64,000 bases of DNA. It comes from CAZCVI01 sp964502145 (GTDB lineage: Bacteria > Acidobacteriota > Aminicenantia > UBA2199). Shown here piece after piece: positions 9,138 through 17,409 of the stretch. Within the stretch, counting starts at the first letter, position 1. Each line of letters begins with the position of its first letter. Below the pieces are notes generated by a model that ran no database searches, was not told the DNA's origin, and was given only the letters and a program-made list of their open reading frames with translations. The position numbers and the translations under genes were made by a program. The DNA lies in NCBI GenBank assembly GCA_964502145.1, contig CAZCVI010000028.1, positions 1 through 64,000 of the forward strand, in the 5' to 3' direction.

Positions 9138-11020
9138 ACCGGAAAACGCTTTTTGCCATTCATAAAATAATGTCTAAAACTGTATTATATCGTGTCTTAT
9201 ATCTATATATTATAATGGTGTTGTTCGTGCTTTCTGGGTCCGCTGGTCTGAACGGTCAGTCAAACGCGGAAAAAAACGATATCATTATCCAAGCTATGAC
9301 AGATGAAATGAACCGGTCTATGGTTTCCCTTAAAATCGACAAGATGGAGAAGCCTTATTACCTTGAATACACTGTTCTTGATGTCCAACAATGGAGCATT
9401 CAATGTAGTTTTGGTTCAATTATTCGTTCCGGTCGCGAACATCAGCGCTTGTTAAAAGTTGGCGTGCGCATTGGTGATTATCAACTCGATAACACCGAGT
9501 TTATTGGTCAATCCGGGATGTATGCTGCCATTATGGGCACTACCAGTCGTTTGGCTATTGATAATGACTACAATGCCTTGCGCCATGATATCTGGTTTGC
9601 CACCGATGGCATATATAAACAAGCTGTCGAACAATTCGCTGAGAAACAAGCGTTTCTTAAAAGCCAAGTTGAACAGGAACAGATCGCTGATTTCTCCAGG
9701 GAAGAACCAGTCCAACGCATAAAACCCAAACAAACCCTGATTGTAGATCGGGCTTATTGGGAAAAAGTGATCAAAGAACTTTCCGCCATTTTTCGCCAGT
9801 ATCCCGCGATTTATGAATCCTATATTGAGATGGAAGCCATATTGGTGCATAAATATTATGTCAATATAGAGGGTTCTGTTGTTCGTCAGCCTGAAATGCT
9901 TTTTTCTATTGAAGCTGTAGCCAGTACTCAGGCCAATGATGGCATGCAGTTAAAGCATTATCTGCCCTTTTATGCGCCTACCAGTGCTGGTTTGCCTGCC
10001 CAGGCTGAATTAATCGCCGGGGTTCGCCAGATGGCTGAGCAATTGACCGCGTTAACTCGTGCGCCTGTATTGGATGGGTATATTGGTCCTGTTTTATTCA
10101 CTGAACAAGCTGCGCCCGAGTTGTTTGTGCAGGTTTTACTGCCCCATCTTTCCGGGCAGTATCCCCCTCTAAGTAATGAGCCACAGATTTCTCAGATGGC
10201 AGCCGTTAGCAAGTTAGTACGACGCTTGAATCGTAGAGTATTACCTGTTGAACTGTCAATTGTTGATGATCCCTTGTTACCACAGTATGCCAAGATACCT
10301 TTGGTTGGGGGGTATGAAGTGGATGATCAGGGTGTTTTGGCACGGTCGTTAACTTTGGTGGACCGGGGCATATTAAAAGAGTTGTTAATGTCCAGAAGAC
10401 CAGGGAAAGGTATAACTCATTCCAACGGACATGGTCGTGCCGCAATCATGAGCAATACAGGCGTGCAAATCGGGAACTTATTAATCACCGCCGAGCGCGG
10501 CAAGAGTGTCGCCCAGTTAAAAGAGTCATTGTTGAACATGTGCCGTGCCCAGGGTTTGGAATATGGTTTAATGATCAAAAGTTTTGACAATCCCGCTATC
10601 ACCGGTTTGGATTCTGCCACCAGTGCCCGCTTAATGCAGAACCCGCAGAACCCCTCGTTAACCACCCCTATTTTAATTTACCGCGTTTTTGCCAAAGATG
10701 GCCGTGAAGAATTAGTGCGCGGCATCACGGTTGGTCAGATAACAGTTGCTGATTTGAAGTATATTTCTGCTGTTGGTAATGATTCGTTTGTGCATCATCG
10801 TTTAGTAGCTCCTGCTGGTGGGATCATGGGCAGTGTCTTCACTATTTTCTCTGCCGGTAGTGGTGGAGGTGTGCGCTTACCAGTTTCCGTTGTCGCCCCT
10901 TCGTTACTTTTTGAAGAAGTAGAATTTGAAAAGATCGATACCCAGCGCGACAAGCTCCCCGTGCTAGAACATCCTTTTTTCGCACATAAAACAGAAGCAA
11001 AAGAATGGCCCACGAATTAA
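9134..11020 (+). CDS. Secreted TldE-like partner lacking the zinc motif
   Basis: A 628-residue paralogue of the preceding protein (shared QLDNTEFIGQSG-like and SNGHGRA segments). At the place of HEIFGH it has VQVLLPHLSGQ, so the metal site is lost. This parallels TldD/TldE heterodimers, where TldE lacks the HExxxH motif, and suggests an inactive partner subunit. An N-terminal hydrophobic stretch (YLYIIMVLFVLSGSAG, about 23-38) acts as a signal anchor or signal peptide after a long n-region. AGGAGA precedes the ATG. The final codons (EWPTN and stop) are encoded by the start of a family C repeat, so the C-terminus appears to have been set by repeat insertion. Confidence 0.85.
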   Translation: MNRKTLFAIHKIMSKTVLYRVLYLYIIMVLFVLSGSAGLNGQSNAEKNDIIIQAMTDEMNRSMVSLKIDKMEKPYYLEYTVLDVQQWSIQCSFGSIIRSGREHQRLLKVGVRIGDYQLDNTEFIGQSGMYAAIMGTTSRLAIDNDYNALRHDIWFATDGIYKQAVEQFAEKQAFLKSQVEQEQIADFSREEPVQRIKPKQTLIVDRAYWEKVIKELSAIFRQYPAIYESYIEMEAILVHKYYVNIEGSVVRQPEMLFSIEAVASTQANDGMQLKHYLPFYAPTSAGLPAQAELIAGVRQMAEQLTALTRAPVLDGYIGPVLFTEQAAPELFVQVLLPHLSGQYPPLSNEPQISQMAAVSKLVRRLNRRVLPVELSIVDDPLLPQYAKIPLVGGYEVDDQGVLARSLTLVDRGILKELLMSRRPGKGITHSNGHGRAAIMSNTGVQIGNLLITAERGKSVAQLKESLLNMCRAQGLEYGLMIKSFDNPAITGLDSATSARLMQNPQNPSLTTPILIYRVFAKDGREELVRGITVGQITVADLKYISAVGNDSFVHHRLVAPAGGIMGSVFTIFSAGSGGGVRLPVSVVAPSLLFEEVEFEKIDTQRDKLPVLEHPFFAHKTEAKEWPTN

Positions 11021-11028
11021 CACGGCAT

Positions 11029-11265
11029 TAAAAGAAGTCCACAGATTACACAGATTAGAATGATTAGAGAGATTAAAAGAAAAAAGATTTTTTGCCCACG
11101 AATTAACACGAATTTACGCGAATTTAAAAGAATTAACGAGTATCAAAAAACAAAAACACGCTTTTTTTTGTGTAATTCGTGGTAATTCGTGTAATTCGTG
11201 GGCCAGTTTTTTTCTATAAACCTCTTTTAATCAGTCTAATCATTTTAATCTGTGTAATCTGTGGT
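11029..11265. repeat. Long direct repeat, copy 1 (family C composite)
   Basis: This 237-bp unit appears base-for-base identical to 14184-14420 and is in the same orientation, 3,155 bp apart. Internally it is a nested imperfect palindrome: CACAGATTACACAGATTA and CCCACGAATTAACACGAA on the left mirror GTAATTCGTGGGC and AATCTGTGTAATCTGTGG on the right. It lies between convergent genes. Confidence 0.9.
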
Positions 11266-11322
11266 CTTCTTTTTTTTTTCATCTATTACCTATGCCCTGA
11301 ACTGGTACAAAAATTAAAGGAC

Positions 11323-11340
11323 GGGGTCGTTTTAGACCCC
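11323..11340 (-). terminator. Hairpin after the coiled-coil membrane protein gene
   Basis: GGGGTC and GACCCC arms around a 6-base loop lie downstream of the minus-strand gene ending at 11364. The minus-strand sequence after it is T-rich (TTTAATTTTT). A plausible intrinsic terminator for the accessory operon. Confidence 0.55.
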
Positions 11341-11363
11341 GCCCAGTAATTTTTAAACCTCCT

Positions 11364-12014
11364 TTATTTCTTTTTCAATAAAAAATACCCCGTTACTATC
11401 CCAGCCGCTATACTCACTGCATAGATAATCGTATTTTTTTGAAAAAGTTTCCGCTTATAGATTTTCTCAAGCTTTGCCAGTGCTGATTCTGTTTCATTCA
11501 GCTTCTCTTCTGTAAATACTACCTGTTGTTGGCATTCCAGGTAAGATAATTCATGGATTTTGATGATCTCGTTTTGCGTACTCATTTTTTCAACTGTCAA
11601 ATCCATTGCAAAATCTCCTTTTTCATTCGCAGCTAAACAAAGATTAAAACTGCTCACCAATTCAGCATATTTCTCCTGGCACTCTTTTAACTCCAGGAAA
11701 CTCGCAGCGTCTTGCGGTTTCGATGCCTTTGCTAACTGCACTTTTAATGCTTCATAAGAACCCATTGTGGCAGTCAAGTTCTTATCCAATTGGGTGATAA
11801 TACCTTCTTTTACCACCATTTCCTGACGCAGTTTTGTTTCATTTTGCCGGGATTTTTCAATCGCTGTATTAAGCCGCAGATTTTCTTCTGCCAAATGGCT
11901 TTTTACAGTGGAAACATGACCTGTATCCTGCGCAAAAAAGCCATTCCAAGCCATAATCAGCATCACTAATCCCTGCACAATAAACAAACCGTACTTTTTT
12001 AGAAAATTTTTCAT
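11364..12014 (-). CDS. Coiled-coil protein with N- and C-terminal membrane segments
   Basis: A 216-residue protein of unknown function. Start ATG at 12014 follows GGAG after a poly-A tract; a longer in-frame start at 12077 would overlap the upstream gene. TM1 lies near residues 9-25 (YGLFIVQGLVMLIMAW), a long heptad-rich coiled coil covers roughly 40-185, and TM2 is near the C-terminus (AVSIAAGIVTGYFLL) before a KKK tail. The layout resembles membrane-tethered phage proteins such as inner-membrane spanins, but spanins have only one membrane segment, so this is only an analogy. It is the last gene of the minus-strand block bounded by the 237-bp repeats. Confidence 0.6.
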   Translation of the reverse strand: MKNFLKKYGLFIVQGLVMLIMAWNGFFAQDTGHVSTVKSHLAEENLRLNTAIEKSRQNETKLRQEMVVKEGIITQLDKNLTATMGSYEALKVQLAKASKPQDAASFLELKECQEKYAELVSSFNLCLAANEKGDFAMDLTVEKMSTQNEIIKIHELSYLECQQQVVFTEEKLNETESALAKLEKIYKRKLFQKNTIIYAVSIAAGIVTGYFLLKKK

Positions 12015-12033
12015 CTTTTTTTTTTCTCCTTGT

Positions 12034-12708
12034 TTAAATTGTTTTTTTTCGGTAGTTTTGATAGACAATTTCTGCACAGTTATTGAGCCGTAAATTGTCT
12101 AATACTTGTTTCATCCCATCCGGGTACTCGTTCCGTGCTTTTTCCTGCGGTATCCACAAGCCATTGGCTGTAAAAATCATGGATTGTAATTCTGTACAAT
12201 CATAGGTTAAAATATCCTTGTTGATCAGAAACGGTTTAAGCAGCGTGACTAAAACCAAAATTCCACCAGTCACTAAAGCCAAGATTTTACAAGCAGTTAT
12301 TGAGAAAATCACCCCCAATAACGCCAGTACCGCACCCGTCAGAAACAAGAAAAAAGAACCGATGCGCACAAAGTCCAAAAAATACCGGGAATAAGCGTAT
12401 CCTTTGCCAATAAAGCGCTGCGATATGTTTTGGTGTTGTTGCTGTTTCAACATATCCATCTTCTTTAGCCGGTACACGCAATATTCCATGTGTTTGTCAA
12501 AGCGGTTATTAGCTACCATTTTCACTCCTGCCGGTTCTGCCGAAATGTTTTTGGTGCCGTCGTAACTGCTCTCAATGTGTGAGTACGCCTTTTTATAGGG
12601 CGTACCATAGCGGATAGCAATCAGTAAGCGCACCCATTTGCCAATCAAATGGTGATTGCGTACTAAAAAGATATCCCCTGGTTGTGTGTTGAATTCTACA
12701 TTCTTCAC
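12034..12708 (-). CDS. Permuted NlpC/P60-like (YiiX/YebB-type) papain-fold protein
   Basis: About 224 residues from a GTG at 12708 that follows AAGGAGG closely. Extension to 12867 would translate the family C repeat. The N-terminal QPGDIFLVRNH and YSHIESS supply the family's early Gly-Asp and histidine, and DYxC-like TYDCTELQSM near the C-terminus supplies the cysteine. This His-before-Cys order is typical of permuted NlpC/P60 hydrolases. Unusually, two adjacent membrane segments (FFLFLTGAVLALLGVIF and LALVTGGILVLVTLL) interrupt the domain between His and Cys. Substrate unknown; amide or ester bonds of cell-wall or lipid molecules are typical. Confidence 0.65.
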   Translation of the reverse strand: MKNVEFNTQPGDIFLVRNHHLIGKWVRLLIAIRYGTPYKKAYSHIESSYDGTKNISAEPAGVKMVANNRFDKHMEYCVYRLKKMDMLKQQQHQNISQRFIGKGYAYSRYFLDFVRIGSFFLFLTGAVLALLGVIFSITACKILALVTGGILVLVTLLKPFLINKDILTYDCTELQSMIFTANGLWIPQEKARNEYPDGMKQVLDNLRLNNCAEIVYQNYRKKTI

Positions 12709-12763
12709 GGTGTCCTCCTTTTTATTTTTGTTTTTTATTTGACTACAGATTAAAAGAAAAAAA

Positions 12764-12851
12764 CTGGCCCACGAATTACACGAATTTGCACGAATTAAAG
12801 AGAAATAAAAAAAAATAATTTTATTCGTGTTAATTCGTGTAATTCGTGGGG
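12764..12851. repeat. Family C palindromic repeat (ACGAATT units)
   Basis: CCCACGAATTACACGAATTT on the left mirrors TTAATTCGTGTAATTCGTGG on the right around an A-rich loop. It fills the gap between two minus-strand genes. Confidence 0.85.
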
Positions 12852-12869
12852 AAGTTATTTTTTTCATGA

Positions 12870-14162
12870 TTAGGCTGCCTGTTGCGATTGTTCGTATTCA
12901 AGGACGATCGCTTTGGATTTTTCGTATTTGCTGACTGGGTCTTTATAGTGTTTACATACTCGCTCTATGGCAAACTTATTTGTTCCAGCAAAGGCTTCAA
13001 TGCGATTTACGTATTGCTTCGCCCTATTATAATTCGCTTCTTTTTGACCGCGTTCTTCTGCTTGTCGCTCTGCTTCTGTTTGCATATGTTCTGGTTCGTT
13101 GTCTTCTTCCGTATGACCCCCAACCCGCAAGTGTAAAGTCGCATTTTTTTTCTGTTGTTCTTCTAAAAACCAGCGGTTTTCATTTTCCAGGTGGAATTCC
13201 ATCTTCTGGGGGGTTGAAAAACCATCAAAATGAGTGGCAAAACTTTTAAACGTTTTGAAAAGCGCAAAGCGCCGTTGTTCTTTAGGCGTTTCATGATAAC
13301 TTTTGAAATTGAGTAAAGCGGCTTCTATCACATCTTTTGAATGGATAACCAGTAATTCTTCCAATAAGCGAACATTATCCCCGATGATTGTCATCTCACA
13401 TTCTTGGGCTGAGAATAAAATTAATTCTTTGATCGTCTTATCTAAGTTCTTTATTGGCGGGTTTTCTTTTAAGAAGTTTTTTCTAGTATTTTTATTTATA
13501 TCTATTTCTTTATTATAGTTACCGAAATTTTGGTACAGCGTGTACTGATTTTTTAGTATAGGTGTACTGGATTCTGGGTACAGCGTAGCCGTTTTCTCAA
13601 TAGGCTGGACATTCTGGACGAACTGGACCTTCTGGACTGGCTGGACCAACTGAGGAACGGGAATTTGAACCCCTGAATTGTTTTCAAAAATAGGGCAGTG
13701 TTCTGTAGGTGAATAGCGAATGTCTTTATCGTATTGATTAACGTATTCTGTTTTATTGTTTTCTTCATGATTTTGCGCTCCTTTGCAGTATACCCCCAGA
13801 CCTTTCCGTTCGTTCTTAGCTTCTCCTTTTTTGCCAGTTGATAACCAGTTCGCGCAATCCAGGTTAATCCCATATTGCGGTGTCACTGCTTTTTTGTCGC
13901 CCGTGTTTGCGCCCGTATTTCTCGTGATAAAAATAATATTTCGCTCAGCCAGATTTTTTAGCAGGTCAAAAGCCTGGTGTTTATTTATTCCCGTTGCTTT
14001 TTCAAAATAGCCTAAAGCAATTTTAGTACTATTTCTATTATAACCTATAGTCAACGCACAAATCACCCAAAACAACTGCATCTCAGAACCAGTCAGCCTT
14101 GTAGTAGTCAAACCCTGAACAAAATCGTGCGGTATTTTGATAAAACCATCAAATTTTTGCAT
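12870..14162 (-). CDS. Replication-initiator-like protein with phage O-type N-terminal domain
   Basis: About 430 residues. The ATG at 14162 is preceded by GGAGG at 5 bases; upstream in-frame codons translate a repeat and are discounted. Residues 1-95 match the winged-helix pattern of phage replication protein O N-termini: FIKIPHDFV, then TGSEMQLFWVICALTIGYNR, then FEKATGINKHQAFDLLKNLAERNII. Such proteins bind origin iterons and load helicase. The middle is low-complexity and includes VQPVQKVQFVQNVQP, encoded by a family D repeat lying inside the gene (13603-13652). The C-terminal part is helical and unassigned. It heads the operon enclosed by the long direct repeats, which suggests a phage or plasmid origin. 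Confidence 0.68.
   Translation of the reverse strand: MQKFDGFIKIPHDFVQGLTTTRLTGSEMQLFWVICALTIGYNRNSTKIALGYFEKATGINKHQAFDLLKNLAERNIIFITRNTGANTGDKKAVTPQYGINLDCANWLSTGKKGEAKNERKGLGVYCKGAQNHEENNKTEYVNQYDKDIRYSPTEHCPIFENNSGVQIPVPQLVQPVQKVQFVQNVQPIEKTATLYPESSTPILKNQYTLYQNFGNYNKEIDINKNTRKNFLKENPPIKNLDKTIKELILFSAQECEMTIIGDNVRLLEELLVIHSKDVIEAALLNFKSYHETPKEQRRFALFKTFKSFATHFDGFSTPQKMEFHLENENRWFLEEQQKKNATLHLRVGGHTEEDNEPEHMQTEAERQAEERGQKEANYNRAKQYVNRIEAFAGTNKFAIERVCKHYKDPVSKYEKSKAIVLEYEQSQQAA
13603..13652. repeat. Family D repeat inside a coding sequence
   Basis: 9-bp CTGGAC-containing units (reverse of GTCCAG) form an in-frame insert in the replication-like gene. They encode a Val-Gln-rich linker, showing that this repeat family can enter genes without breaking the frame because its unit is a multiple of three. 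Confidence 0.7.
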
Positions 14163-14183
14163 AGTATCCTCCATTTTAGATTG

Positions 14184-14420
14184 TAAAAGAAGTCCACAGA
14201 TTACACAGATTAGAATGATTAGAGAGATTAAAAGAAAAAAGATTTTTTGCCCACGAATTAACACGAATTTACGCGAATTTAAAAGAATTAACGAGTATCA
14301 AAAAACAAAAACACGCTTTTTTTTGTGTAATTCGTGGTAATTCGTGTAATTCGTGGGCCAGTTTTTTTCTATAAACCTCTTTTAATCAGTCTAATCATTT
14401 TAATCTGTGTAATCTGTGGT
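14184..14420. repeat. Long direct repeat, copy 2 (family C composite)
   Basis: Second copy of the 237-bp unit at 11029-11265, with no difference that I could see. It lies just upstream of the replication-like gene and fills most of the gap between it and the 134-residue gene. Recombination between the copies would release a 3,155-bp circle carrying three genes. Confidence 0.9.
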
Positions 14421-14433
14421 AAGTTTTTCTTTC

Positions 14434-14475
14434 CAGATAAGCGGGGCAGCCCATATGGACTGCCCCTGTTTGTCT
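14434..14475 (-). terminator. Hairpin terminator after the 134-residue gene
   Basis: GGGGCAG and CTGCCCC (14443-14449 and 14460-14466) form the core, extended by AGATAAG pairing with CTTATCT. It directly follows the minus-strand stop at 14481. Confidence 0.6.
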
Positions 14476-14480
14476 TATCT

Positions 14481-14885
14481 TTAGATCACTACTTTTTGAA
14501 GGTCTACATCTCCCTCTGAAGCGATGGCGATGTATGCACCTGGGTTAATACCTACCCAAACCACAATGAACTCCCCCACATCGAAGAAGTTGATTGTCAG
14601 AACTCCCATAGCGATTAAGGCTGTGATGGAAGAATCTTTTACCATTTTTGGGCCATTTTCTACATTTAATGTTACGCGTTGCAAAATCAGACCTGAACCT
14701 TTCAGACCCACGTATAAATCTGGGCAGGTATTAACCAGCACGTATTTACCGTTGGGGTCGAGGATATTAAGCGTCAATTTGTGGATATTGTTGACGTTAA
14801 CAGGTTCTTGTTGCCATTGTTCCAGTGAAAATTCGGTTACTTTTGAATCATCATACATTGTTACATTCTCTTTCTTGTTAAACAT
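14481..14885 (-). CDS. Hypothetical 134-residue protein of the accessory block
   Basis: I do not recognise this protein. The ATG at 14885 follows AGGAGAA at a normal distance. It has no signal peptide. The sequence alternates short beta-like stretches (KYVLVNTCPDLYVGLKG, LILQRVTLNVENG, FIVVWVGINPGAYIAIA), suggesting a small beta-sandwich, as in phage capsid-decoration or virion-fibre proteins. That comparison is speculative. It lies in the minus-strand series with the replication-like and 253-residue genes and has its own terminator. Confidence 0.5.
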   Translation of the reverse strand: MFNKKENVTMYDDSKVTEFSLEQWQQEPVNVNNIHKLTLNILDPNGKYVLVNTCPDLYVGLKGSGLILQRVTLNVENGPKMVKDSSITALIAMGVLTINFFDVGEFIVVWVGINPGAYIAIASEGDVDLQKVVI

Positions 14886-15037
14886 TTTCTTTGTTCTCCT
14901 TTTTTTTTAGTTTTTGTTTTGTTTTTTGTTTTTGTTGTTTTTTTTAGCTGTCATTATCGCGGGGAGGTCAATCGGGAAACGGCGCCGTTGTACAAATCCC
15001 GTTGCGCTGCCGAGATAAACAGTGTTTTGTTTTTTTT

Positions 15038-15799
15038 TTACTCTGCCGCAGGGTTATCCGCGTTAAATTCCGTGGTAATCGGTGGCGGAGTAGTCACGGG
15101 TGGGATAGTAGGCGTCGGTTTTTCTTTCTTTTTCGGTGAGTATCCAGGCGTGTACTTAACAATACCAAAACGTTCCAACTGTTGTGGCTCTTTGCGAAAG
15201 CAAATCCGTGCCATACTAATAAAATCACGGTACCAGAGATACATTTCAGCCAGTTTGGCATCCCTTGACATCGTAGCTACTTGGGACAAGCCATTTTTGT
15301 CTTTCTGGATAGCGAATAGCGGTTCAATCGTATTGATTTGGAACAATCCTTCTTCCAGTGTTTGTTGTGTCACACCAAAAATGGCCATGCGATTCATAAT
15401 GATTGGATTTGTAAGGGCTGTCGTATAAAAAGCCCGTGCCATTTTAAACCAACCTTCAAAAATTCGCGGACTCTTGCCAGTGATGCCTAATTCGCGAATG
15501 GAACCGATGTCTCCGATCAACGCACGTCGTGCAATAGCCAAATTGTCCTTGAATGTAGCCTTCGCGACGTCGTGGGCTTCTTTAAACTTGATACTGGCCT
15601 GTAATTTGGCAGCATGTGCCTCGTCTTGAATCTCATTCATTGCTAGAACCTCGTTGTAATACACTTGTCCCGAGTTAAACCGTGTTTCGTTGTAGCCAAA
15701 TTTTGCCATTGACGTTTTGATTCCTTCATCGCTGACATTGTTCAATACAACTTTCATCAGGAGCATTTTTTCTCCCAGTGTCTTTTGTGTTTTCTTCAT
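15038..15799 (-). CDS. Conserved helical hypothetical protein, 253 residues
   Basis: A helical cytoplasmic protein with a Pro/Thr-rich C-terminal tail (PTPTIPPVTTPPPITTE). Recurrent features such as KFGYNETRFNSGQ, LARRAL-like IARRALIGD and FYTTALTN recall a family of helical proteins of unknown function that I have seen in Bacteroidota and Cyanobacteria, in which two similar halves repeat; here both a KFGY and an IFGV half are visible. GGAGAAAGATT precedes the ATG at 15799. Its neighbours are other unassigned accessory genes, so a structural or accessory role within a mobile block is possible. Confidence 0.55.
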   Translation of the reverse strand: MKKTQKTLGEKMLLMKVVLNNVSDEGIKTSMAKFGYNETRFNSGQVYYNEVLAMNEIQDEAHAAKLQASIKFKEAHDVAKATFKDNLAIARRALIGDIGSIRELGITGKSPRIFEGWFKMARAFYTTALTNPIIMNRMAIFGVTQQTLEEGLFQINTIEPLFAIQKDKNGLSQVATMSRDAKLAEMYLWYRDFISMARICFRKEPQQLERFGIVKYTPGYSPKKKEKPTPTIPPVTTPPPITTEFNADNPAAE

Positions 15800-15856
15800 A
15801 ATCTTTCTCCTTTGTTAAATTTTTTTTTGTTTTCTTCTACATAATGTATTGAGATC

Positions 15857-16453
15857 TCATTCTTTTATGTGTCTTTTTCCAATTGCAGTCCTGTTATTAT
15901 CTTTTGATGCAGTACAATATCCTATTTTCGCAGTGCAATCAGTCATTTTAGGGTGGCTATCTGTCCATTCTGTTCTCCAGTCTGTACAATCTGCGGTCCA
16001 GTTTGTCATTTTCGTAAGCCACTTTGTTTTTTCCATCGTCCAGTCAGCACATTCTGCGTTGCAATCAGCGGTTTCCAGGCCGCAATGTTTCTTTTTTATC
16101 GTACAATCTTGACTATCCGTCATACAATCTTGACTTTCCAAGGCAAAACGTGTCACTTCCAAGGCGAAACGTGTCACTTCCAAGGCAAAACGTGTCATTG
16201 TCAAGGTACAACGTGTAGTTGCACAGGTGTTATCTTCACTTGTCACCCTGTTTTGTCTGCCCAACACAGGATTATTTCCAAGAGCGCCAGCAAAAGTATC
16301 ACCATCCAATACGAACACATAATAATTAGCGTGGTTTGTTCTATTTCCTGACCAAAAGGGGCTTGACTTTTTGTTTTCGCTCAAGTATAATGATTGTATA
16401 GGAGTAAAACATTTAAAATAATGTGGCGGTATCATAAACTTTTTCTCAGTCAT
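15857..16453 (-). CDS. Cys/Trp heptad-repeat protein
   Basis: A 198-residue protein of unknown function. The ATG at 16453 has GGAGG upstream at 7 bases. Residues 1-80 are non-repetitive (HYFKCFTPIQSLYL, YYVFVLDGDTF). From about residue 85 the sequence consists of some fifteen 7-residue units with Phe, Cys or Trp at the third position: TRFALEV three times, then QDCMTDS, QDCTIKK, ADCNAEC, ADWTMEK, TDWRTEW and relatives. The DNA period is 21 bp and the first units are nearly identical, so expansion is recent. A long amphipathic helix or repeat rod with a Cys/Trp stripe is inferred. It is divergent from the XRE regulator at 16763. Confidence 0.55.
   Translation of the reverse strand: MTEKKFMIPPHYFKCFTPIQSLYLSENKKSSPFWSGNRTNHANYYVFVLDGDTFAGALGNNPVLGRQNRVTSEDNTCATTRCTLTMTRFALEVTRFALEVTRFALESQDCMTDSQDCTIKKKHCGLETADCNAECADWTMEKTKWLTKMTNWTADCTDWRTEWTDSHPKMTDCTAKIGYCTASKDNNRTAIGKRHIKE
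16363..16391 (+). promoter_or_regulatory. Strong sigma70-like promoter antisense to the heptad-repeat gene
   Basis: TTGACT (16363-16368), a 17-base spacer and TATAAT (16386-16391) lie inside the minus-strand gene but point to the plus strand. It could drive the XRE gene with a long leader of about 365 bases, or an antisense RNA over the start of the heptad-repeat gene. Confidence 0.5.
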
Positions 16454-16762
16454 GGCGATTCCTCCAAGCGACACACACCGATCCGGCGTGTTTTGCCTCT
16501 GACTTGGCCGCACATTCATAAACAATGTTTTTCATCATGTATTGATTATAAACAATACCAAAACATTTGTCAAGCATTTGTACGAAAAAAAATAAAAAAA
16601 TATTTTATTTCTTTTTATGCTGATTTGAATTTGTTCGAGATAGGCTTCCTTGCTTGTTTTATAGGGAAGTGTCAGTGTATGTCGGTTTGTATATACAGGT
16701 GGCGAGGGGTAAGAACTGTTCCCCAGAAAATGGTTTGCAAAAAAAAGTGGGAGGATTAATCA
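16454..16762. other. Divergent intergenic region before the XRE gene
   Basis: About 310 bp between divergent genes. The GGGAGG Shine-Dalgarno of the XRE gene lies at 16749-16754. The region is AT-rich with no clear operator palindrome. It is the natural place for a repressor to control the heptad-repeat gene and itself, which is inference. Confidence 0.4.
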
Positions 16763-17227
16763 ATGGCGAAAGAGAATCGAGCTTCAGTGGAAGCGTTGCG
16801 GGAGATTGGCCTTCGTATGCGTCGGATACGTGATGCAGTAGGGCTTCGGCAGGAGTTAATGGCCAATGAGTTGAATGTGACGCGGCCAATATTGTCTAAC
16901 ATAGAGAATGGTAAGGTTGGGCCGGCATTTGATGTGATCTATGCGTTGTTTAATAAGTTTGACATTAACATCCACTATATTTTGGATGGGAAAGGTGAAA
17001 TGTATCGTTCTGTGGCTACGGTTGTACCTATAGATGGTTCGTTTCGGCAAGTCGACCAGCAGGACACCAGGTTTTTTAGGTACTATTTGCAGTCTGATGT
17101 AGTACGTTTTGAAACATTGGGGAAATTTTCCATGTTGATGAACCGGGAAGGGGCATTAATAGAAGACGAGATTGACAGAAAAAAGCGCAATGCAGATGAT
17201 AAAGGTGATTCCAGCAAGAAAGATTAA
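16763..17227 (+). CDS. XRE-family transcriptional regulator
   Basis: A 154-residue DNA-binding protein. Residues 10-70 form a lambda-repressor-like HTH (IGLRMRRIRDAVGLRQELMA, LNVTRPILSNIENGK, FDVIYALFNKFDINIHYILDG). The C-terminal half is helical and ends in a charged tail. It resembles in layout the XRE proteins at 24779-25285 and 31212-31658, in which HTH is followed by an 'NxxxILxG' turn and a ~70-residue helical tail. It is placed divergently from the accessory block and is the likely repressor of that block. A GGGAGG precedes the ATG. Confidence 0.85.
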   Translation: MAKENRASVEALREIGLRMRRIRDAVGLRQELMANELNVTRPILSNIENGKVGPAFDVIYALFNKFDINIHYILDGKGEMYRSVATVVPIDGSFRQVDQQDTRFFRYYLQSDVVRFETLGKFSMLMNREGALIEDEIDRKKRNADDKGDSSKKD

Positions 17228-17235
17228 GCTGTAAC

Positions 17236-17409
17236 GTAGACGCGCCATCCTGGCGCATTGATGGGGTTCAGAGCGTGTTAATGTAGACGCGGCATCCTTG
17301 CCGCATTATTGGGCTCCAGTGCTTGTTAATGCGACAGGGATGTCGCGTCTACTTATTTGCATTACTGGGTTTCACTGCTTTGTTAATGCGACAAGGATGT
17401 CGCGTCTAC
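17236..17409. repeat. Family A compound palindromic repeat
   Basis: Two forward arms (GTAGACGCGCCATCC-like, GTAGACGCGGCATCC-like) and two reverse arms (GGATGTCGCGTCTAC twice) with TTAATGCGA or GCATTAA neighbours. It fills the gap between the XRE stop and the convergent beta-propeller stop, so a bidirectional terminator role is plausible. Confidence 0.8.
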
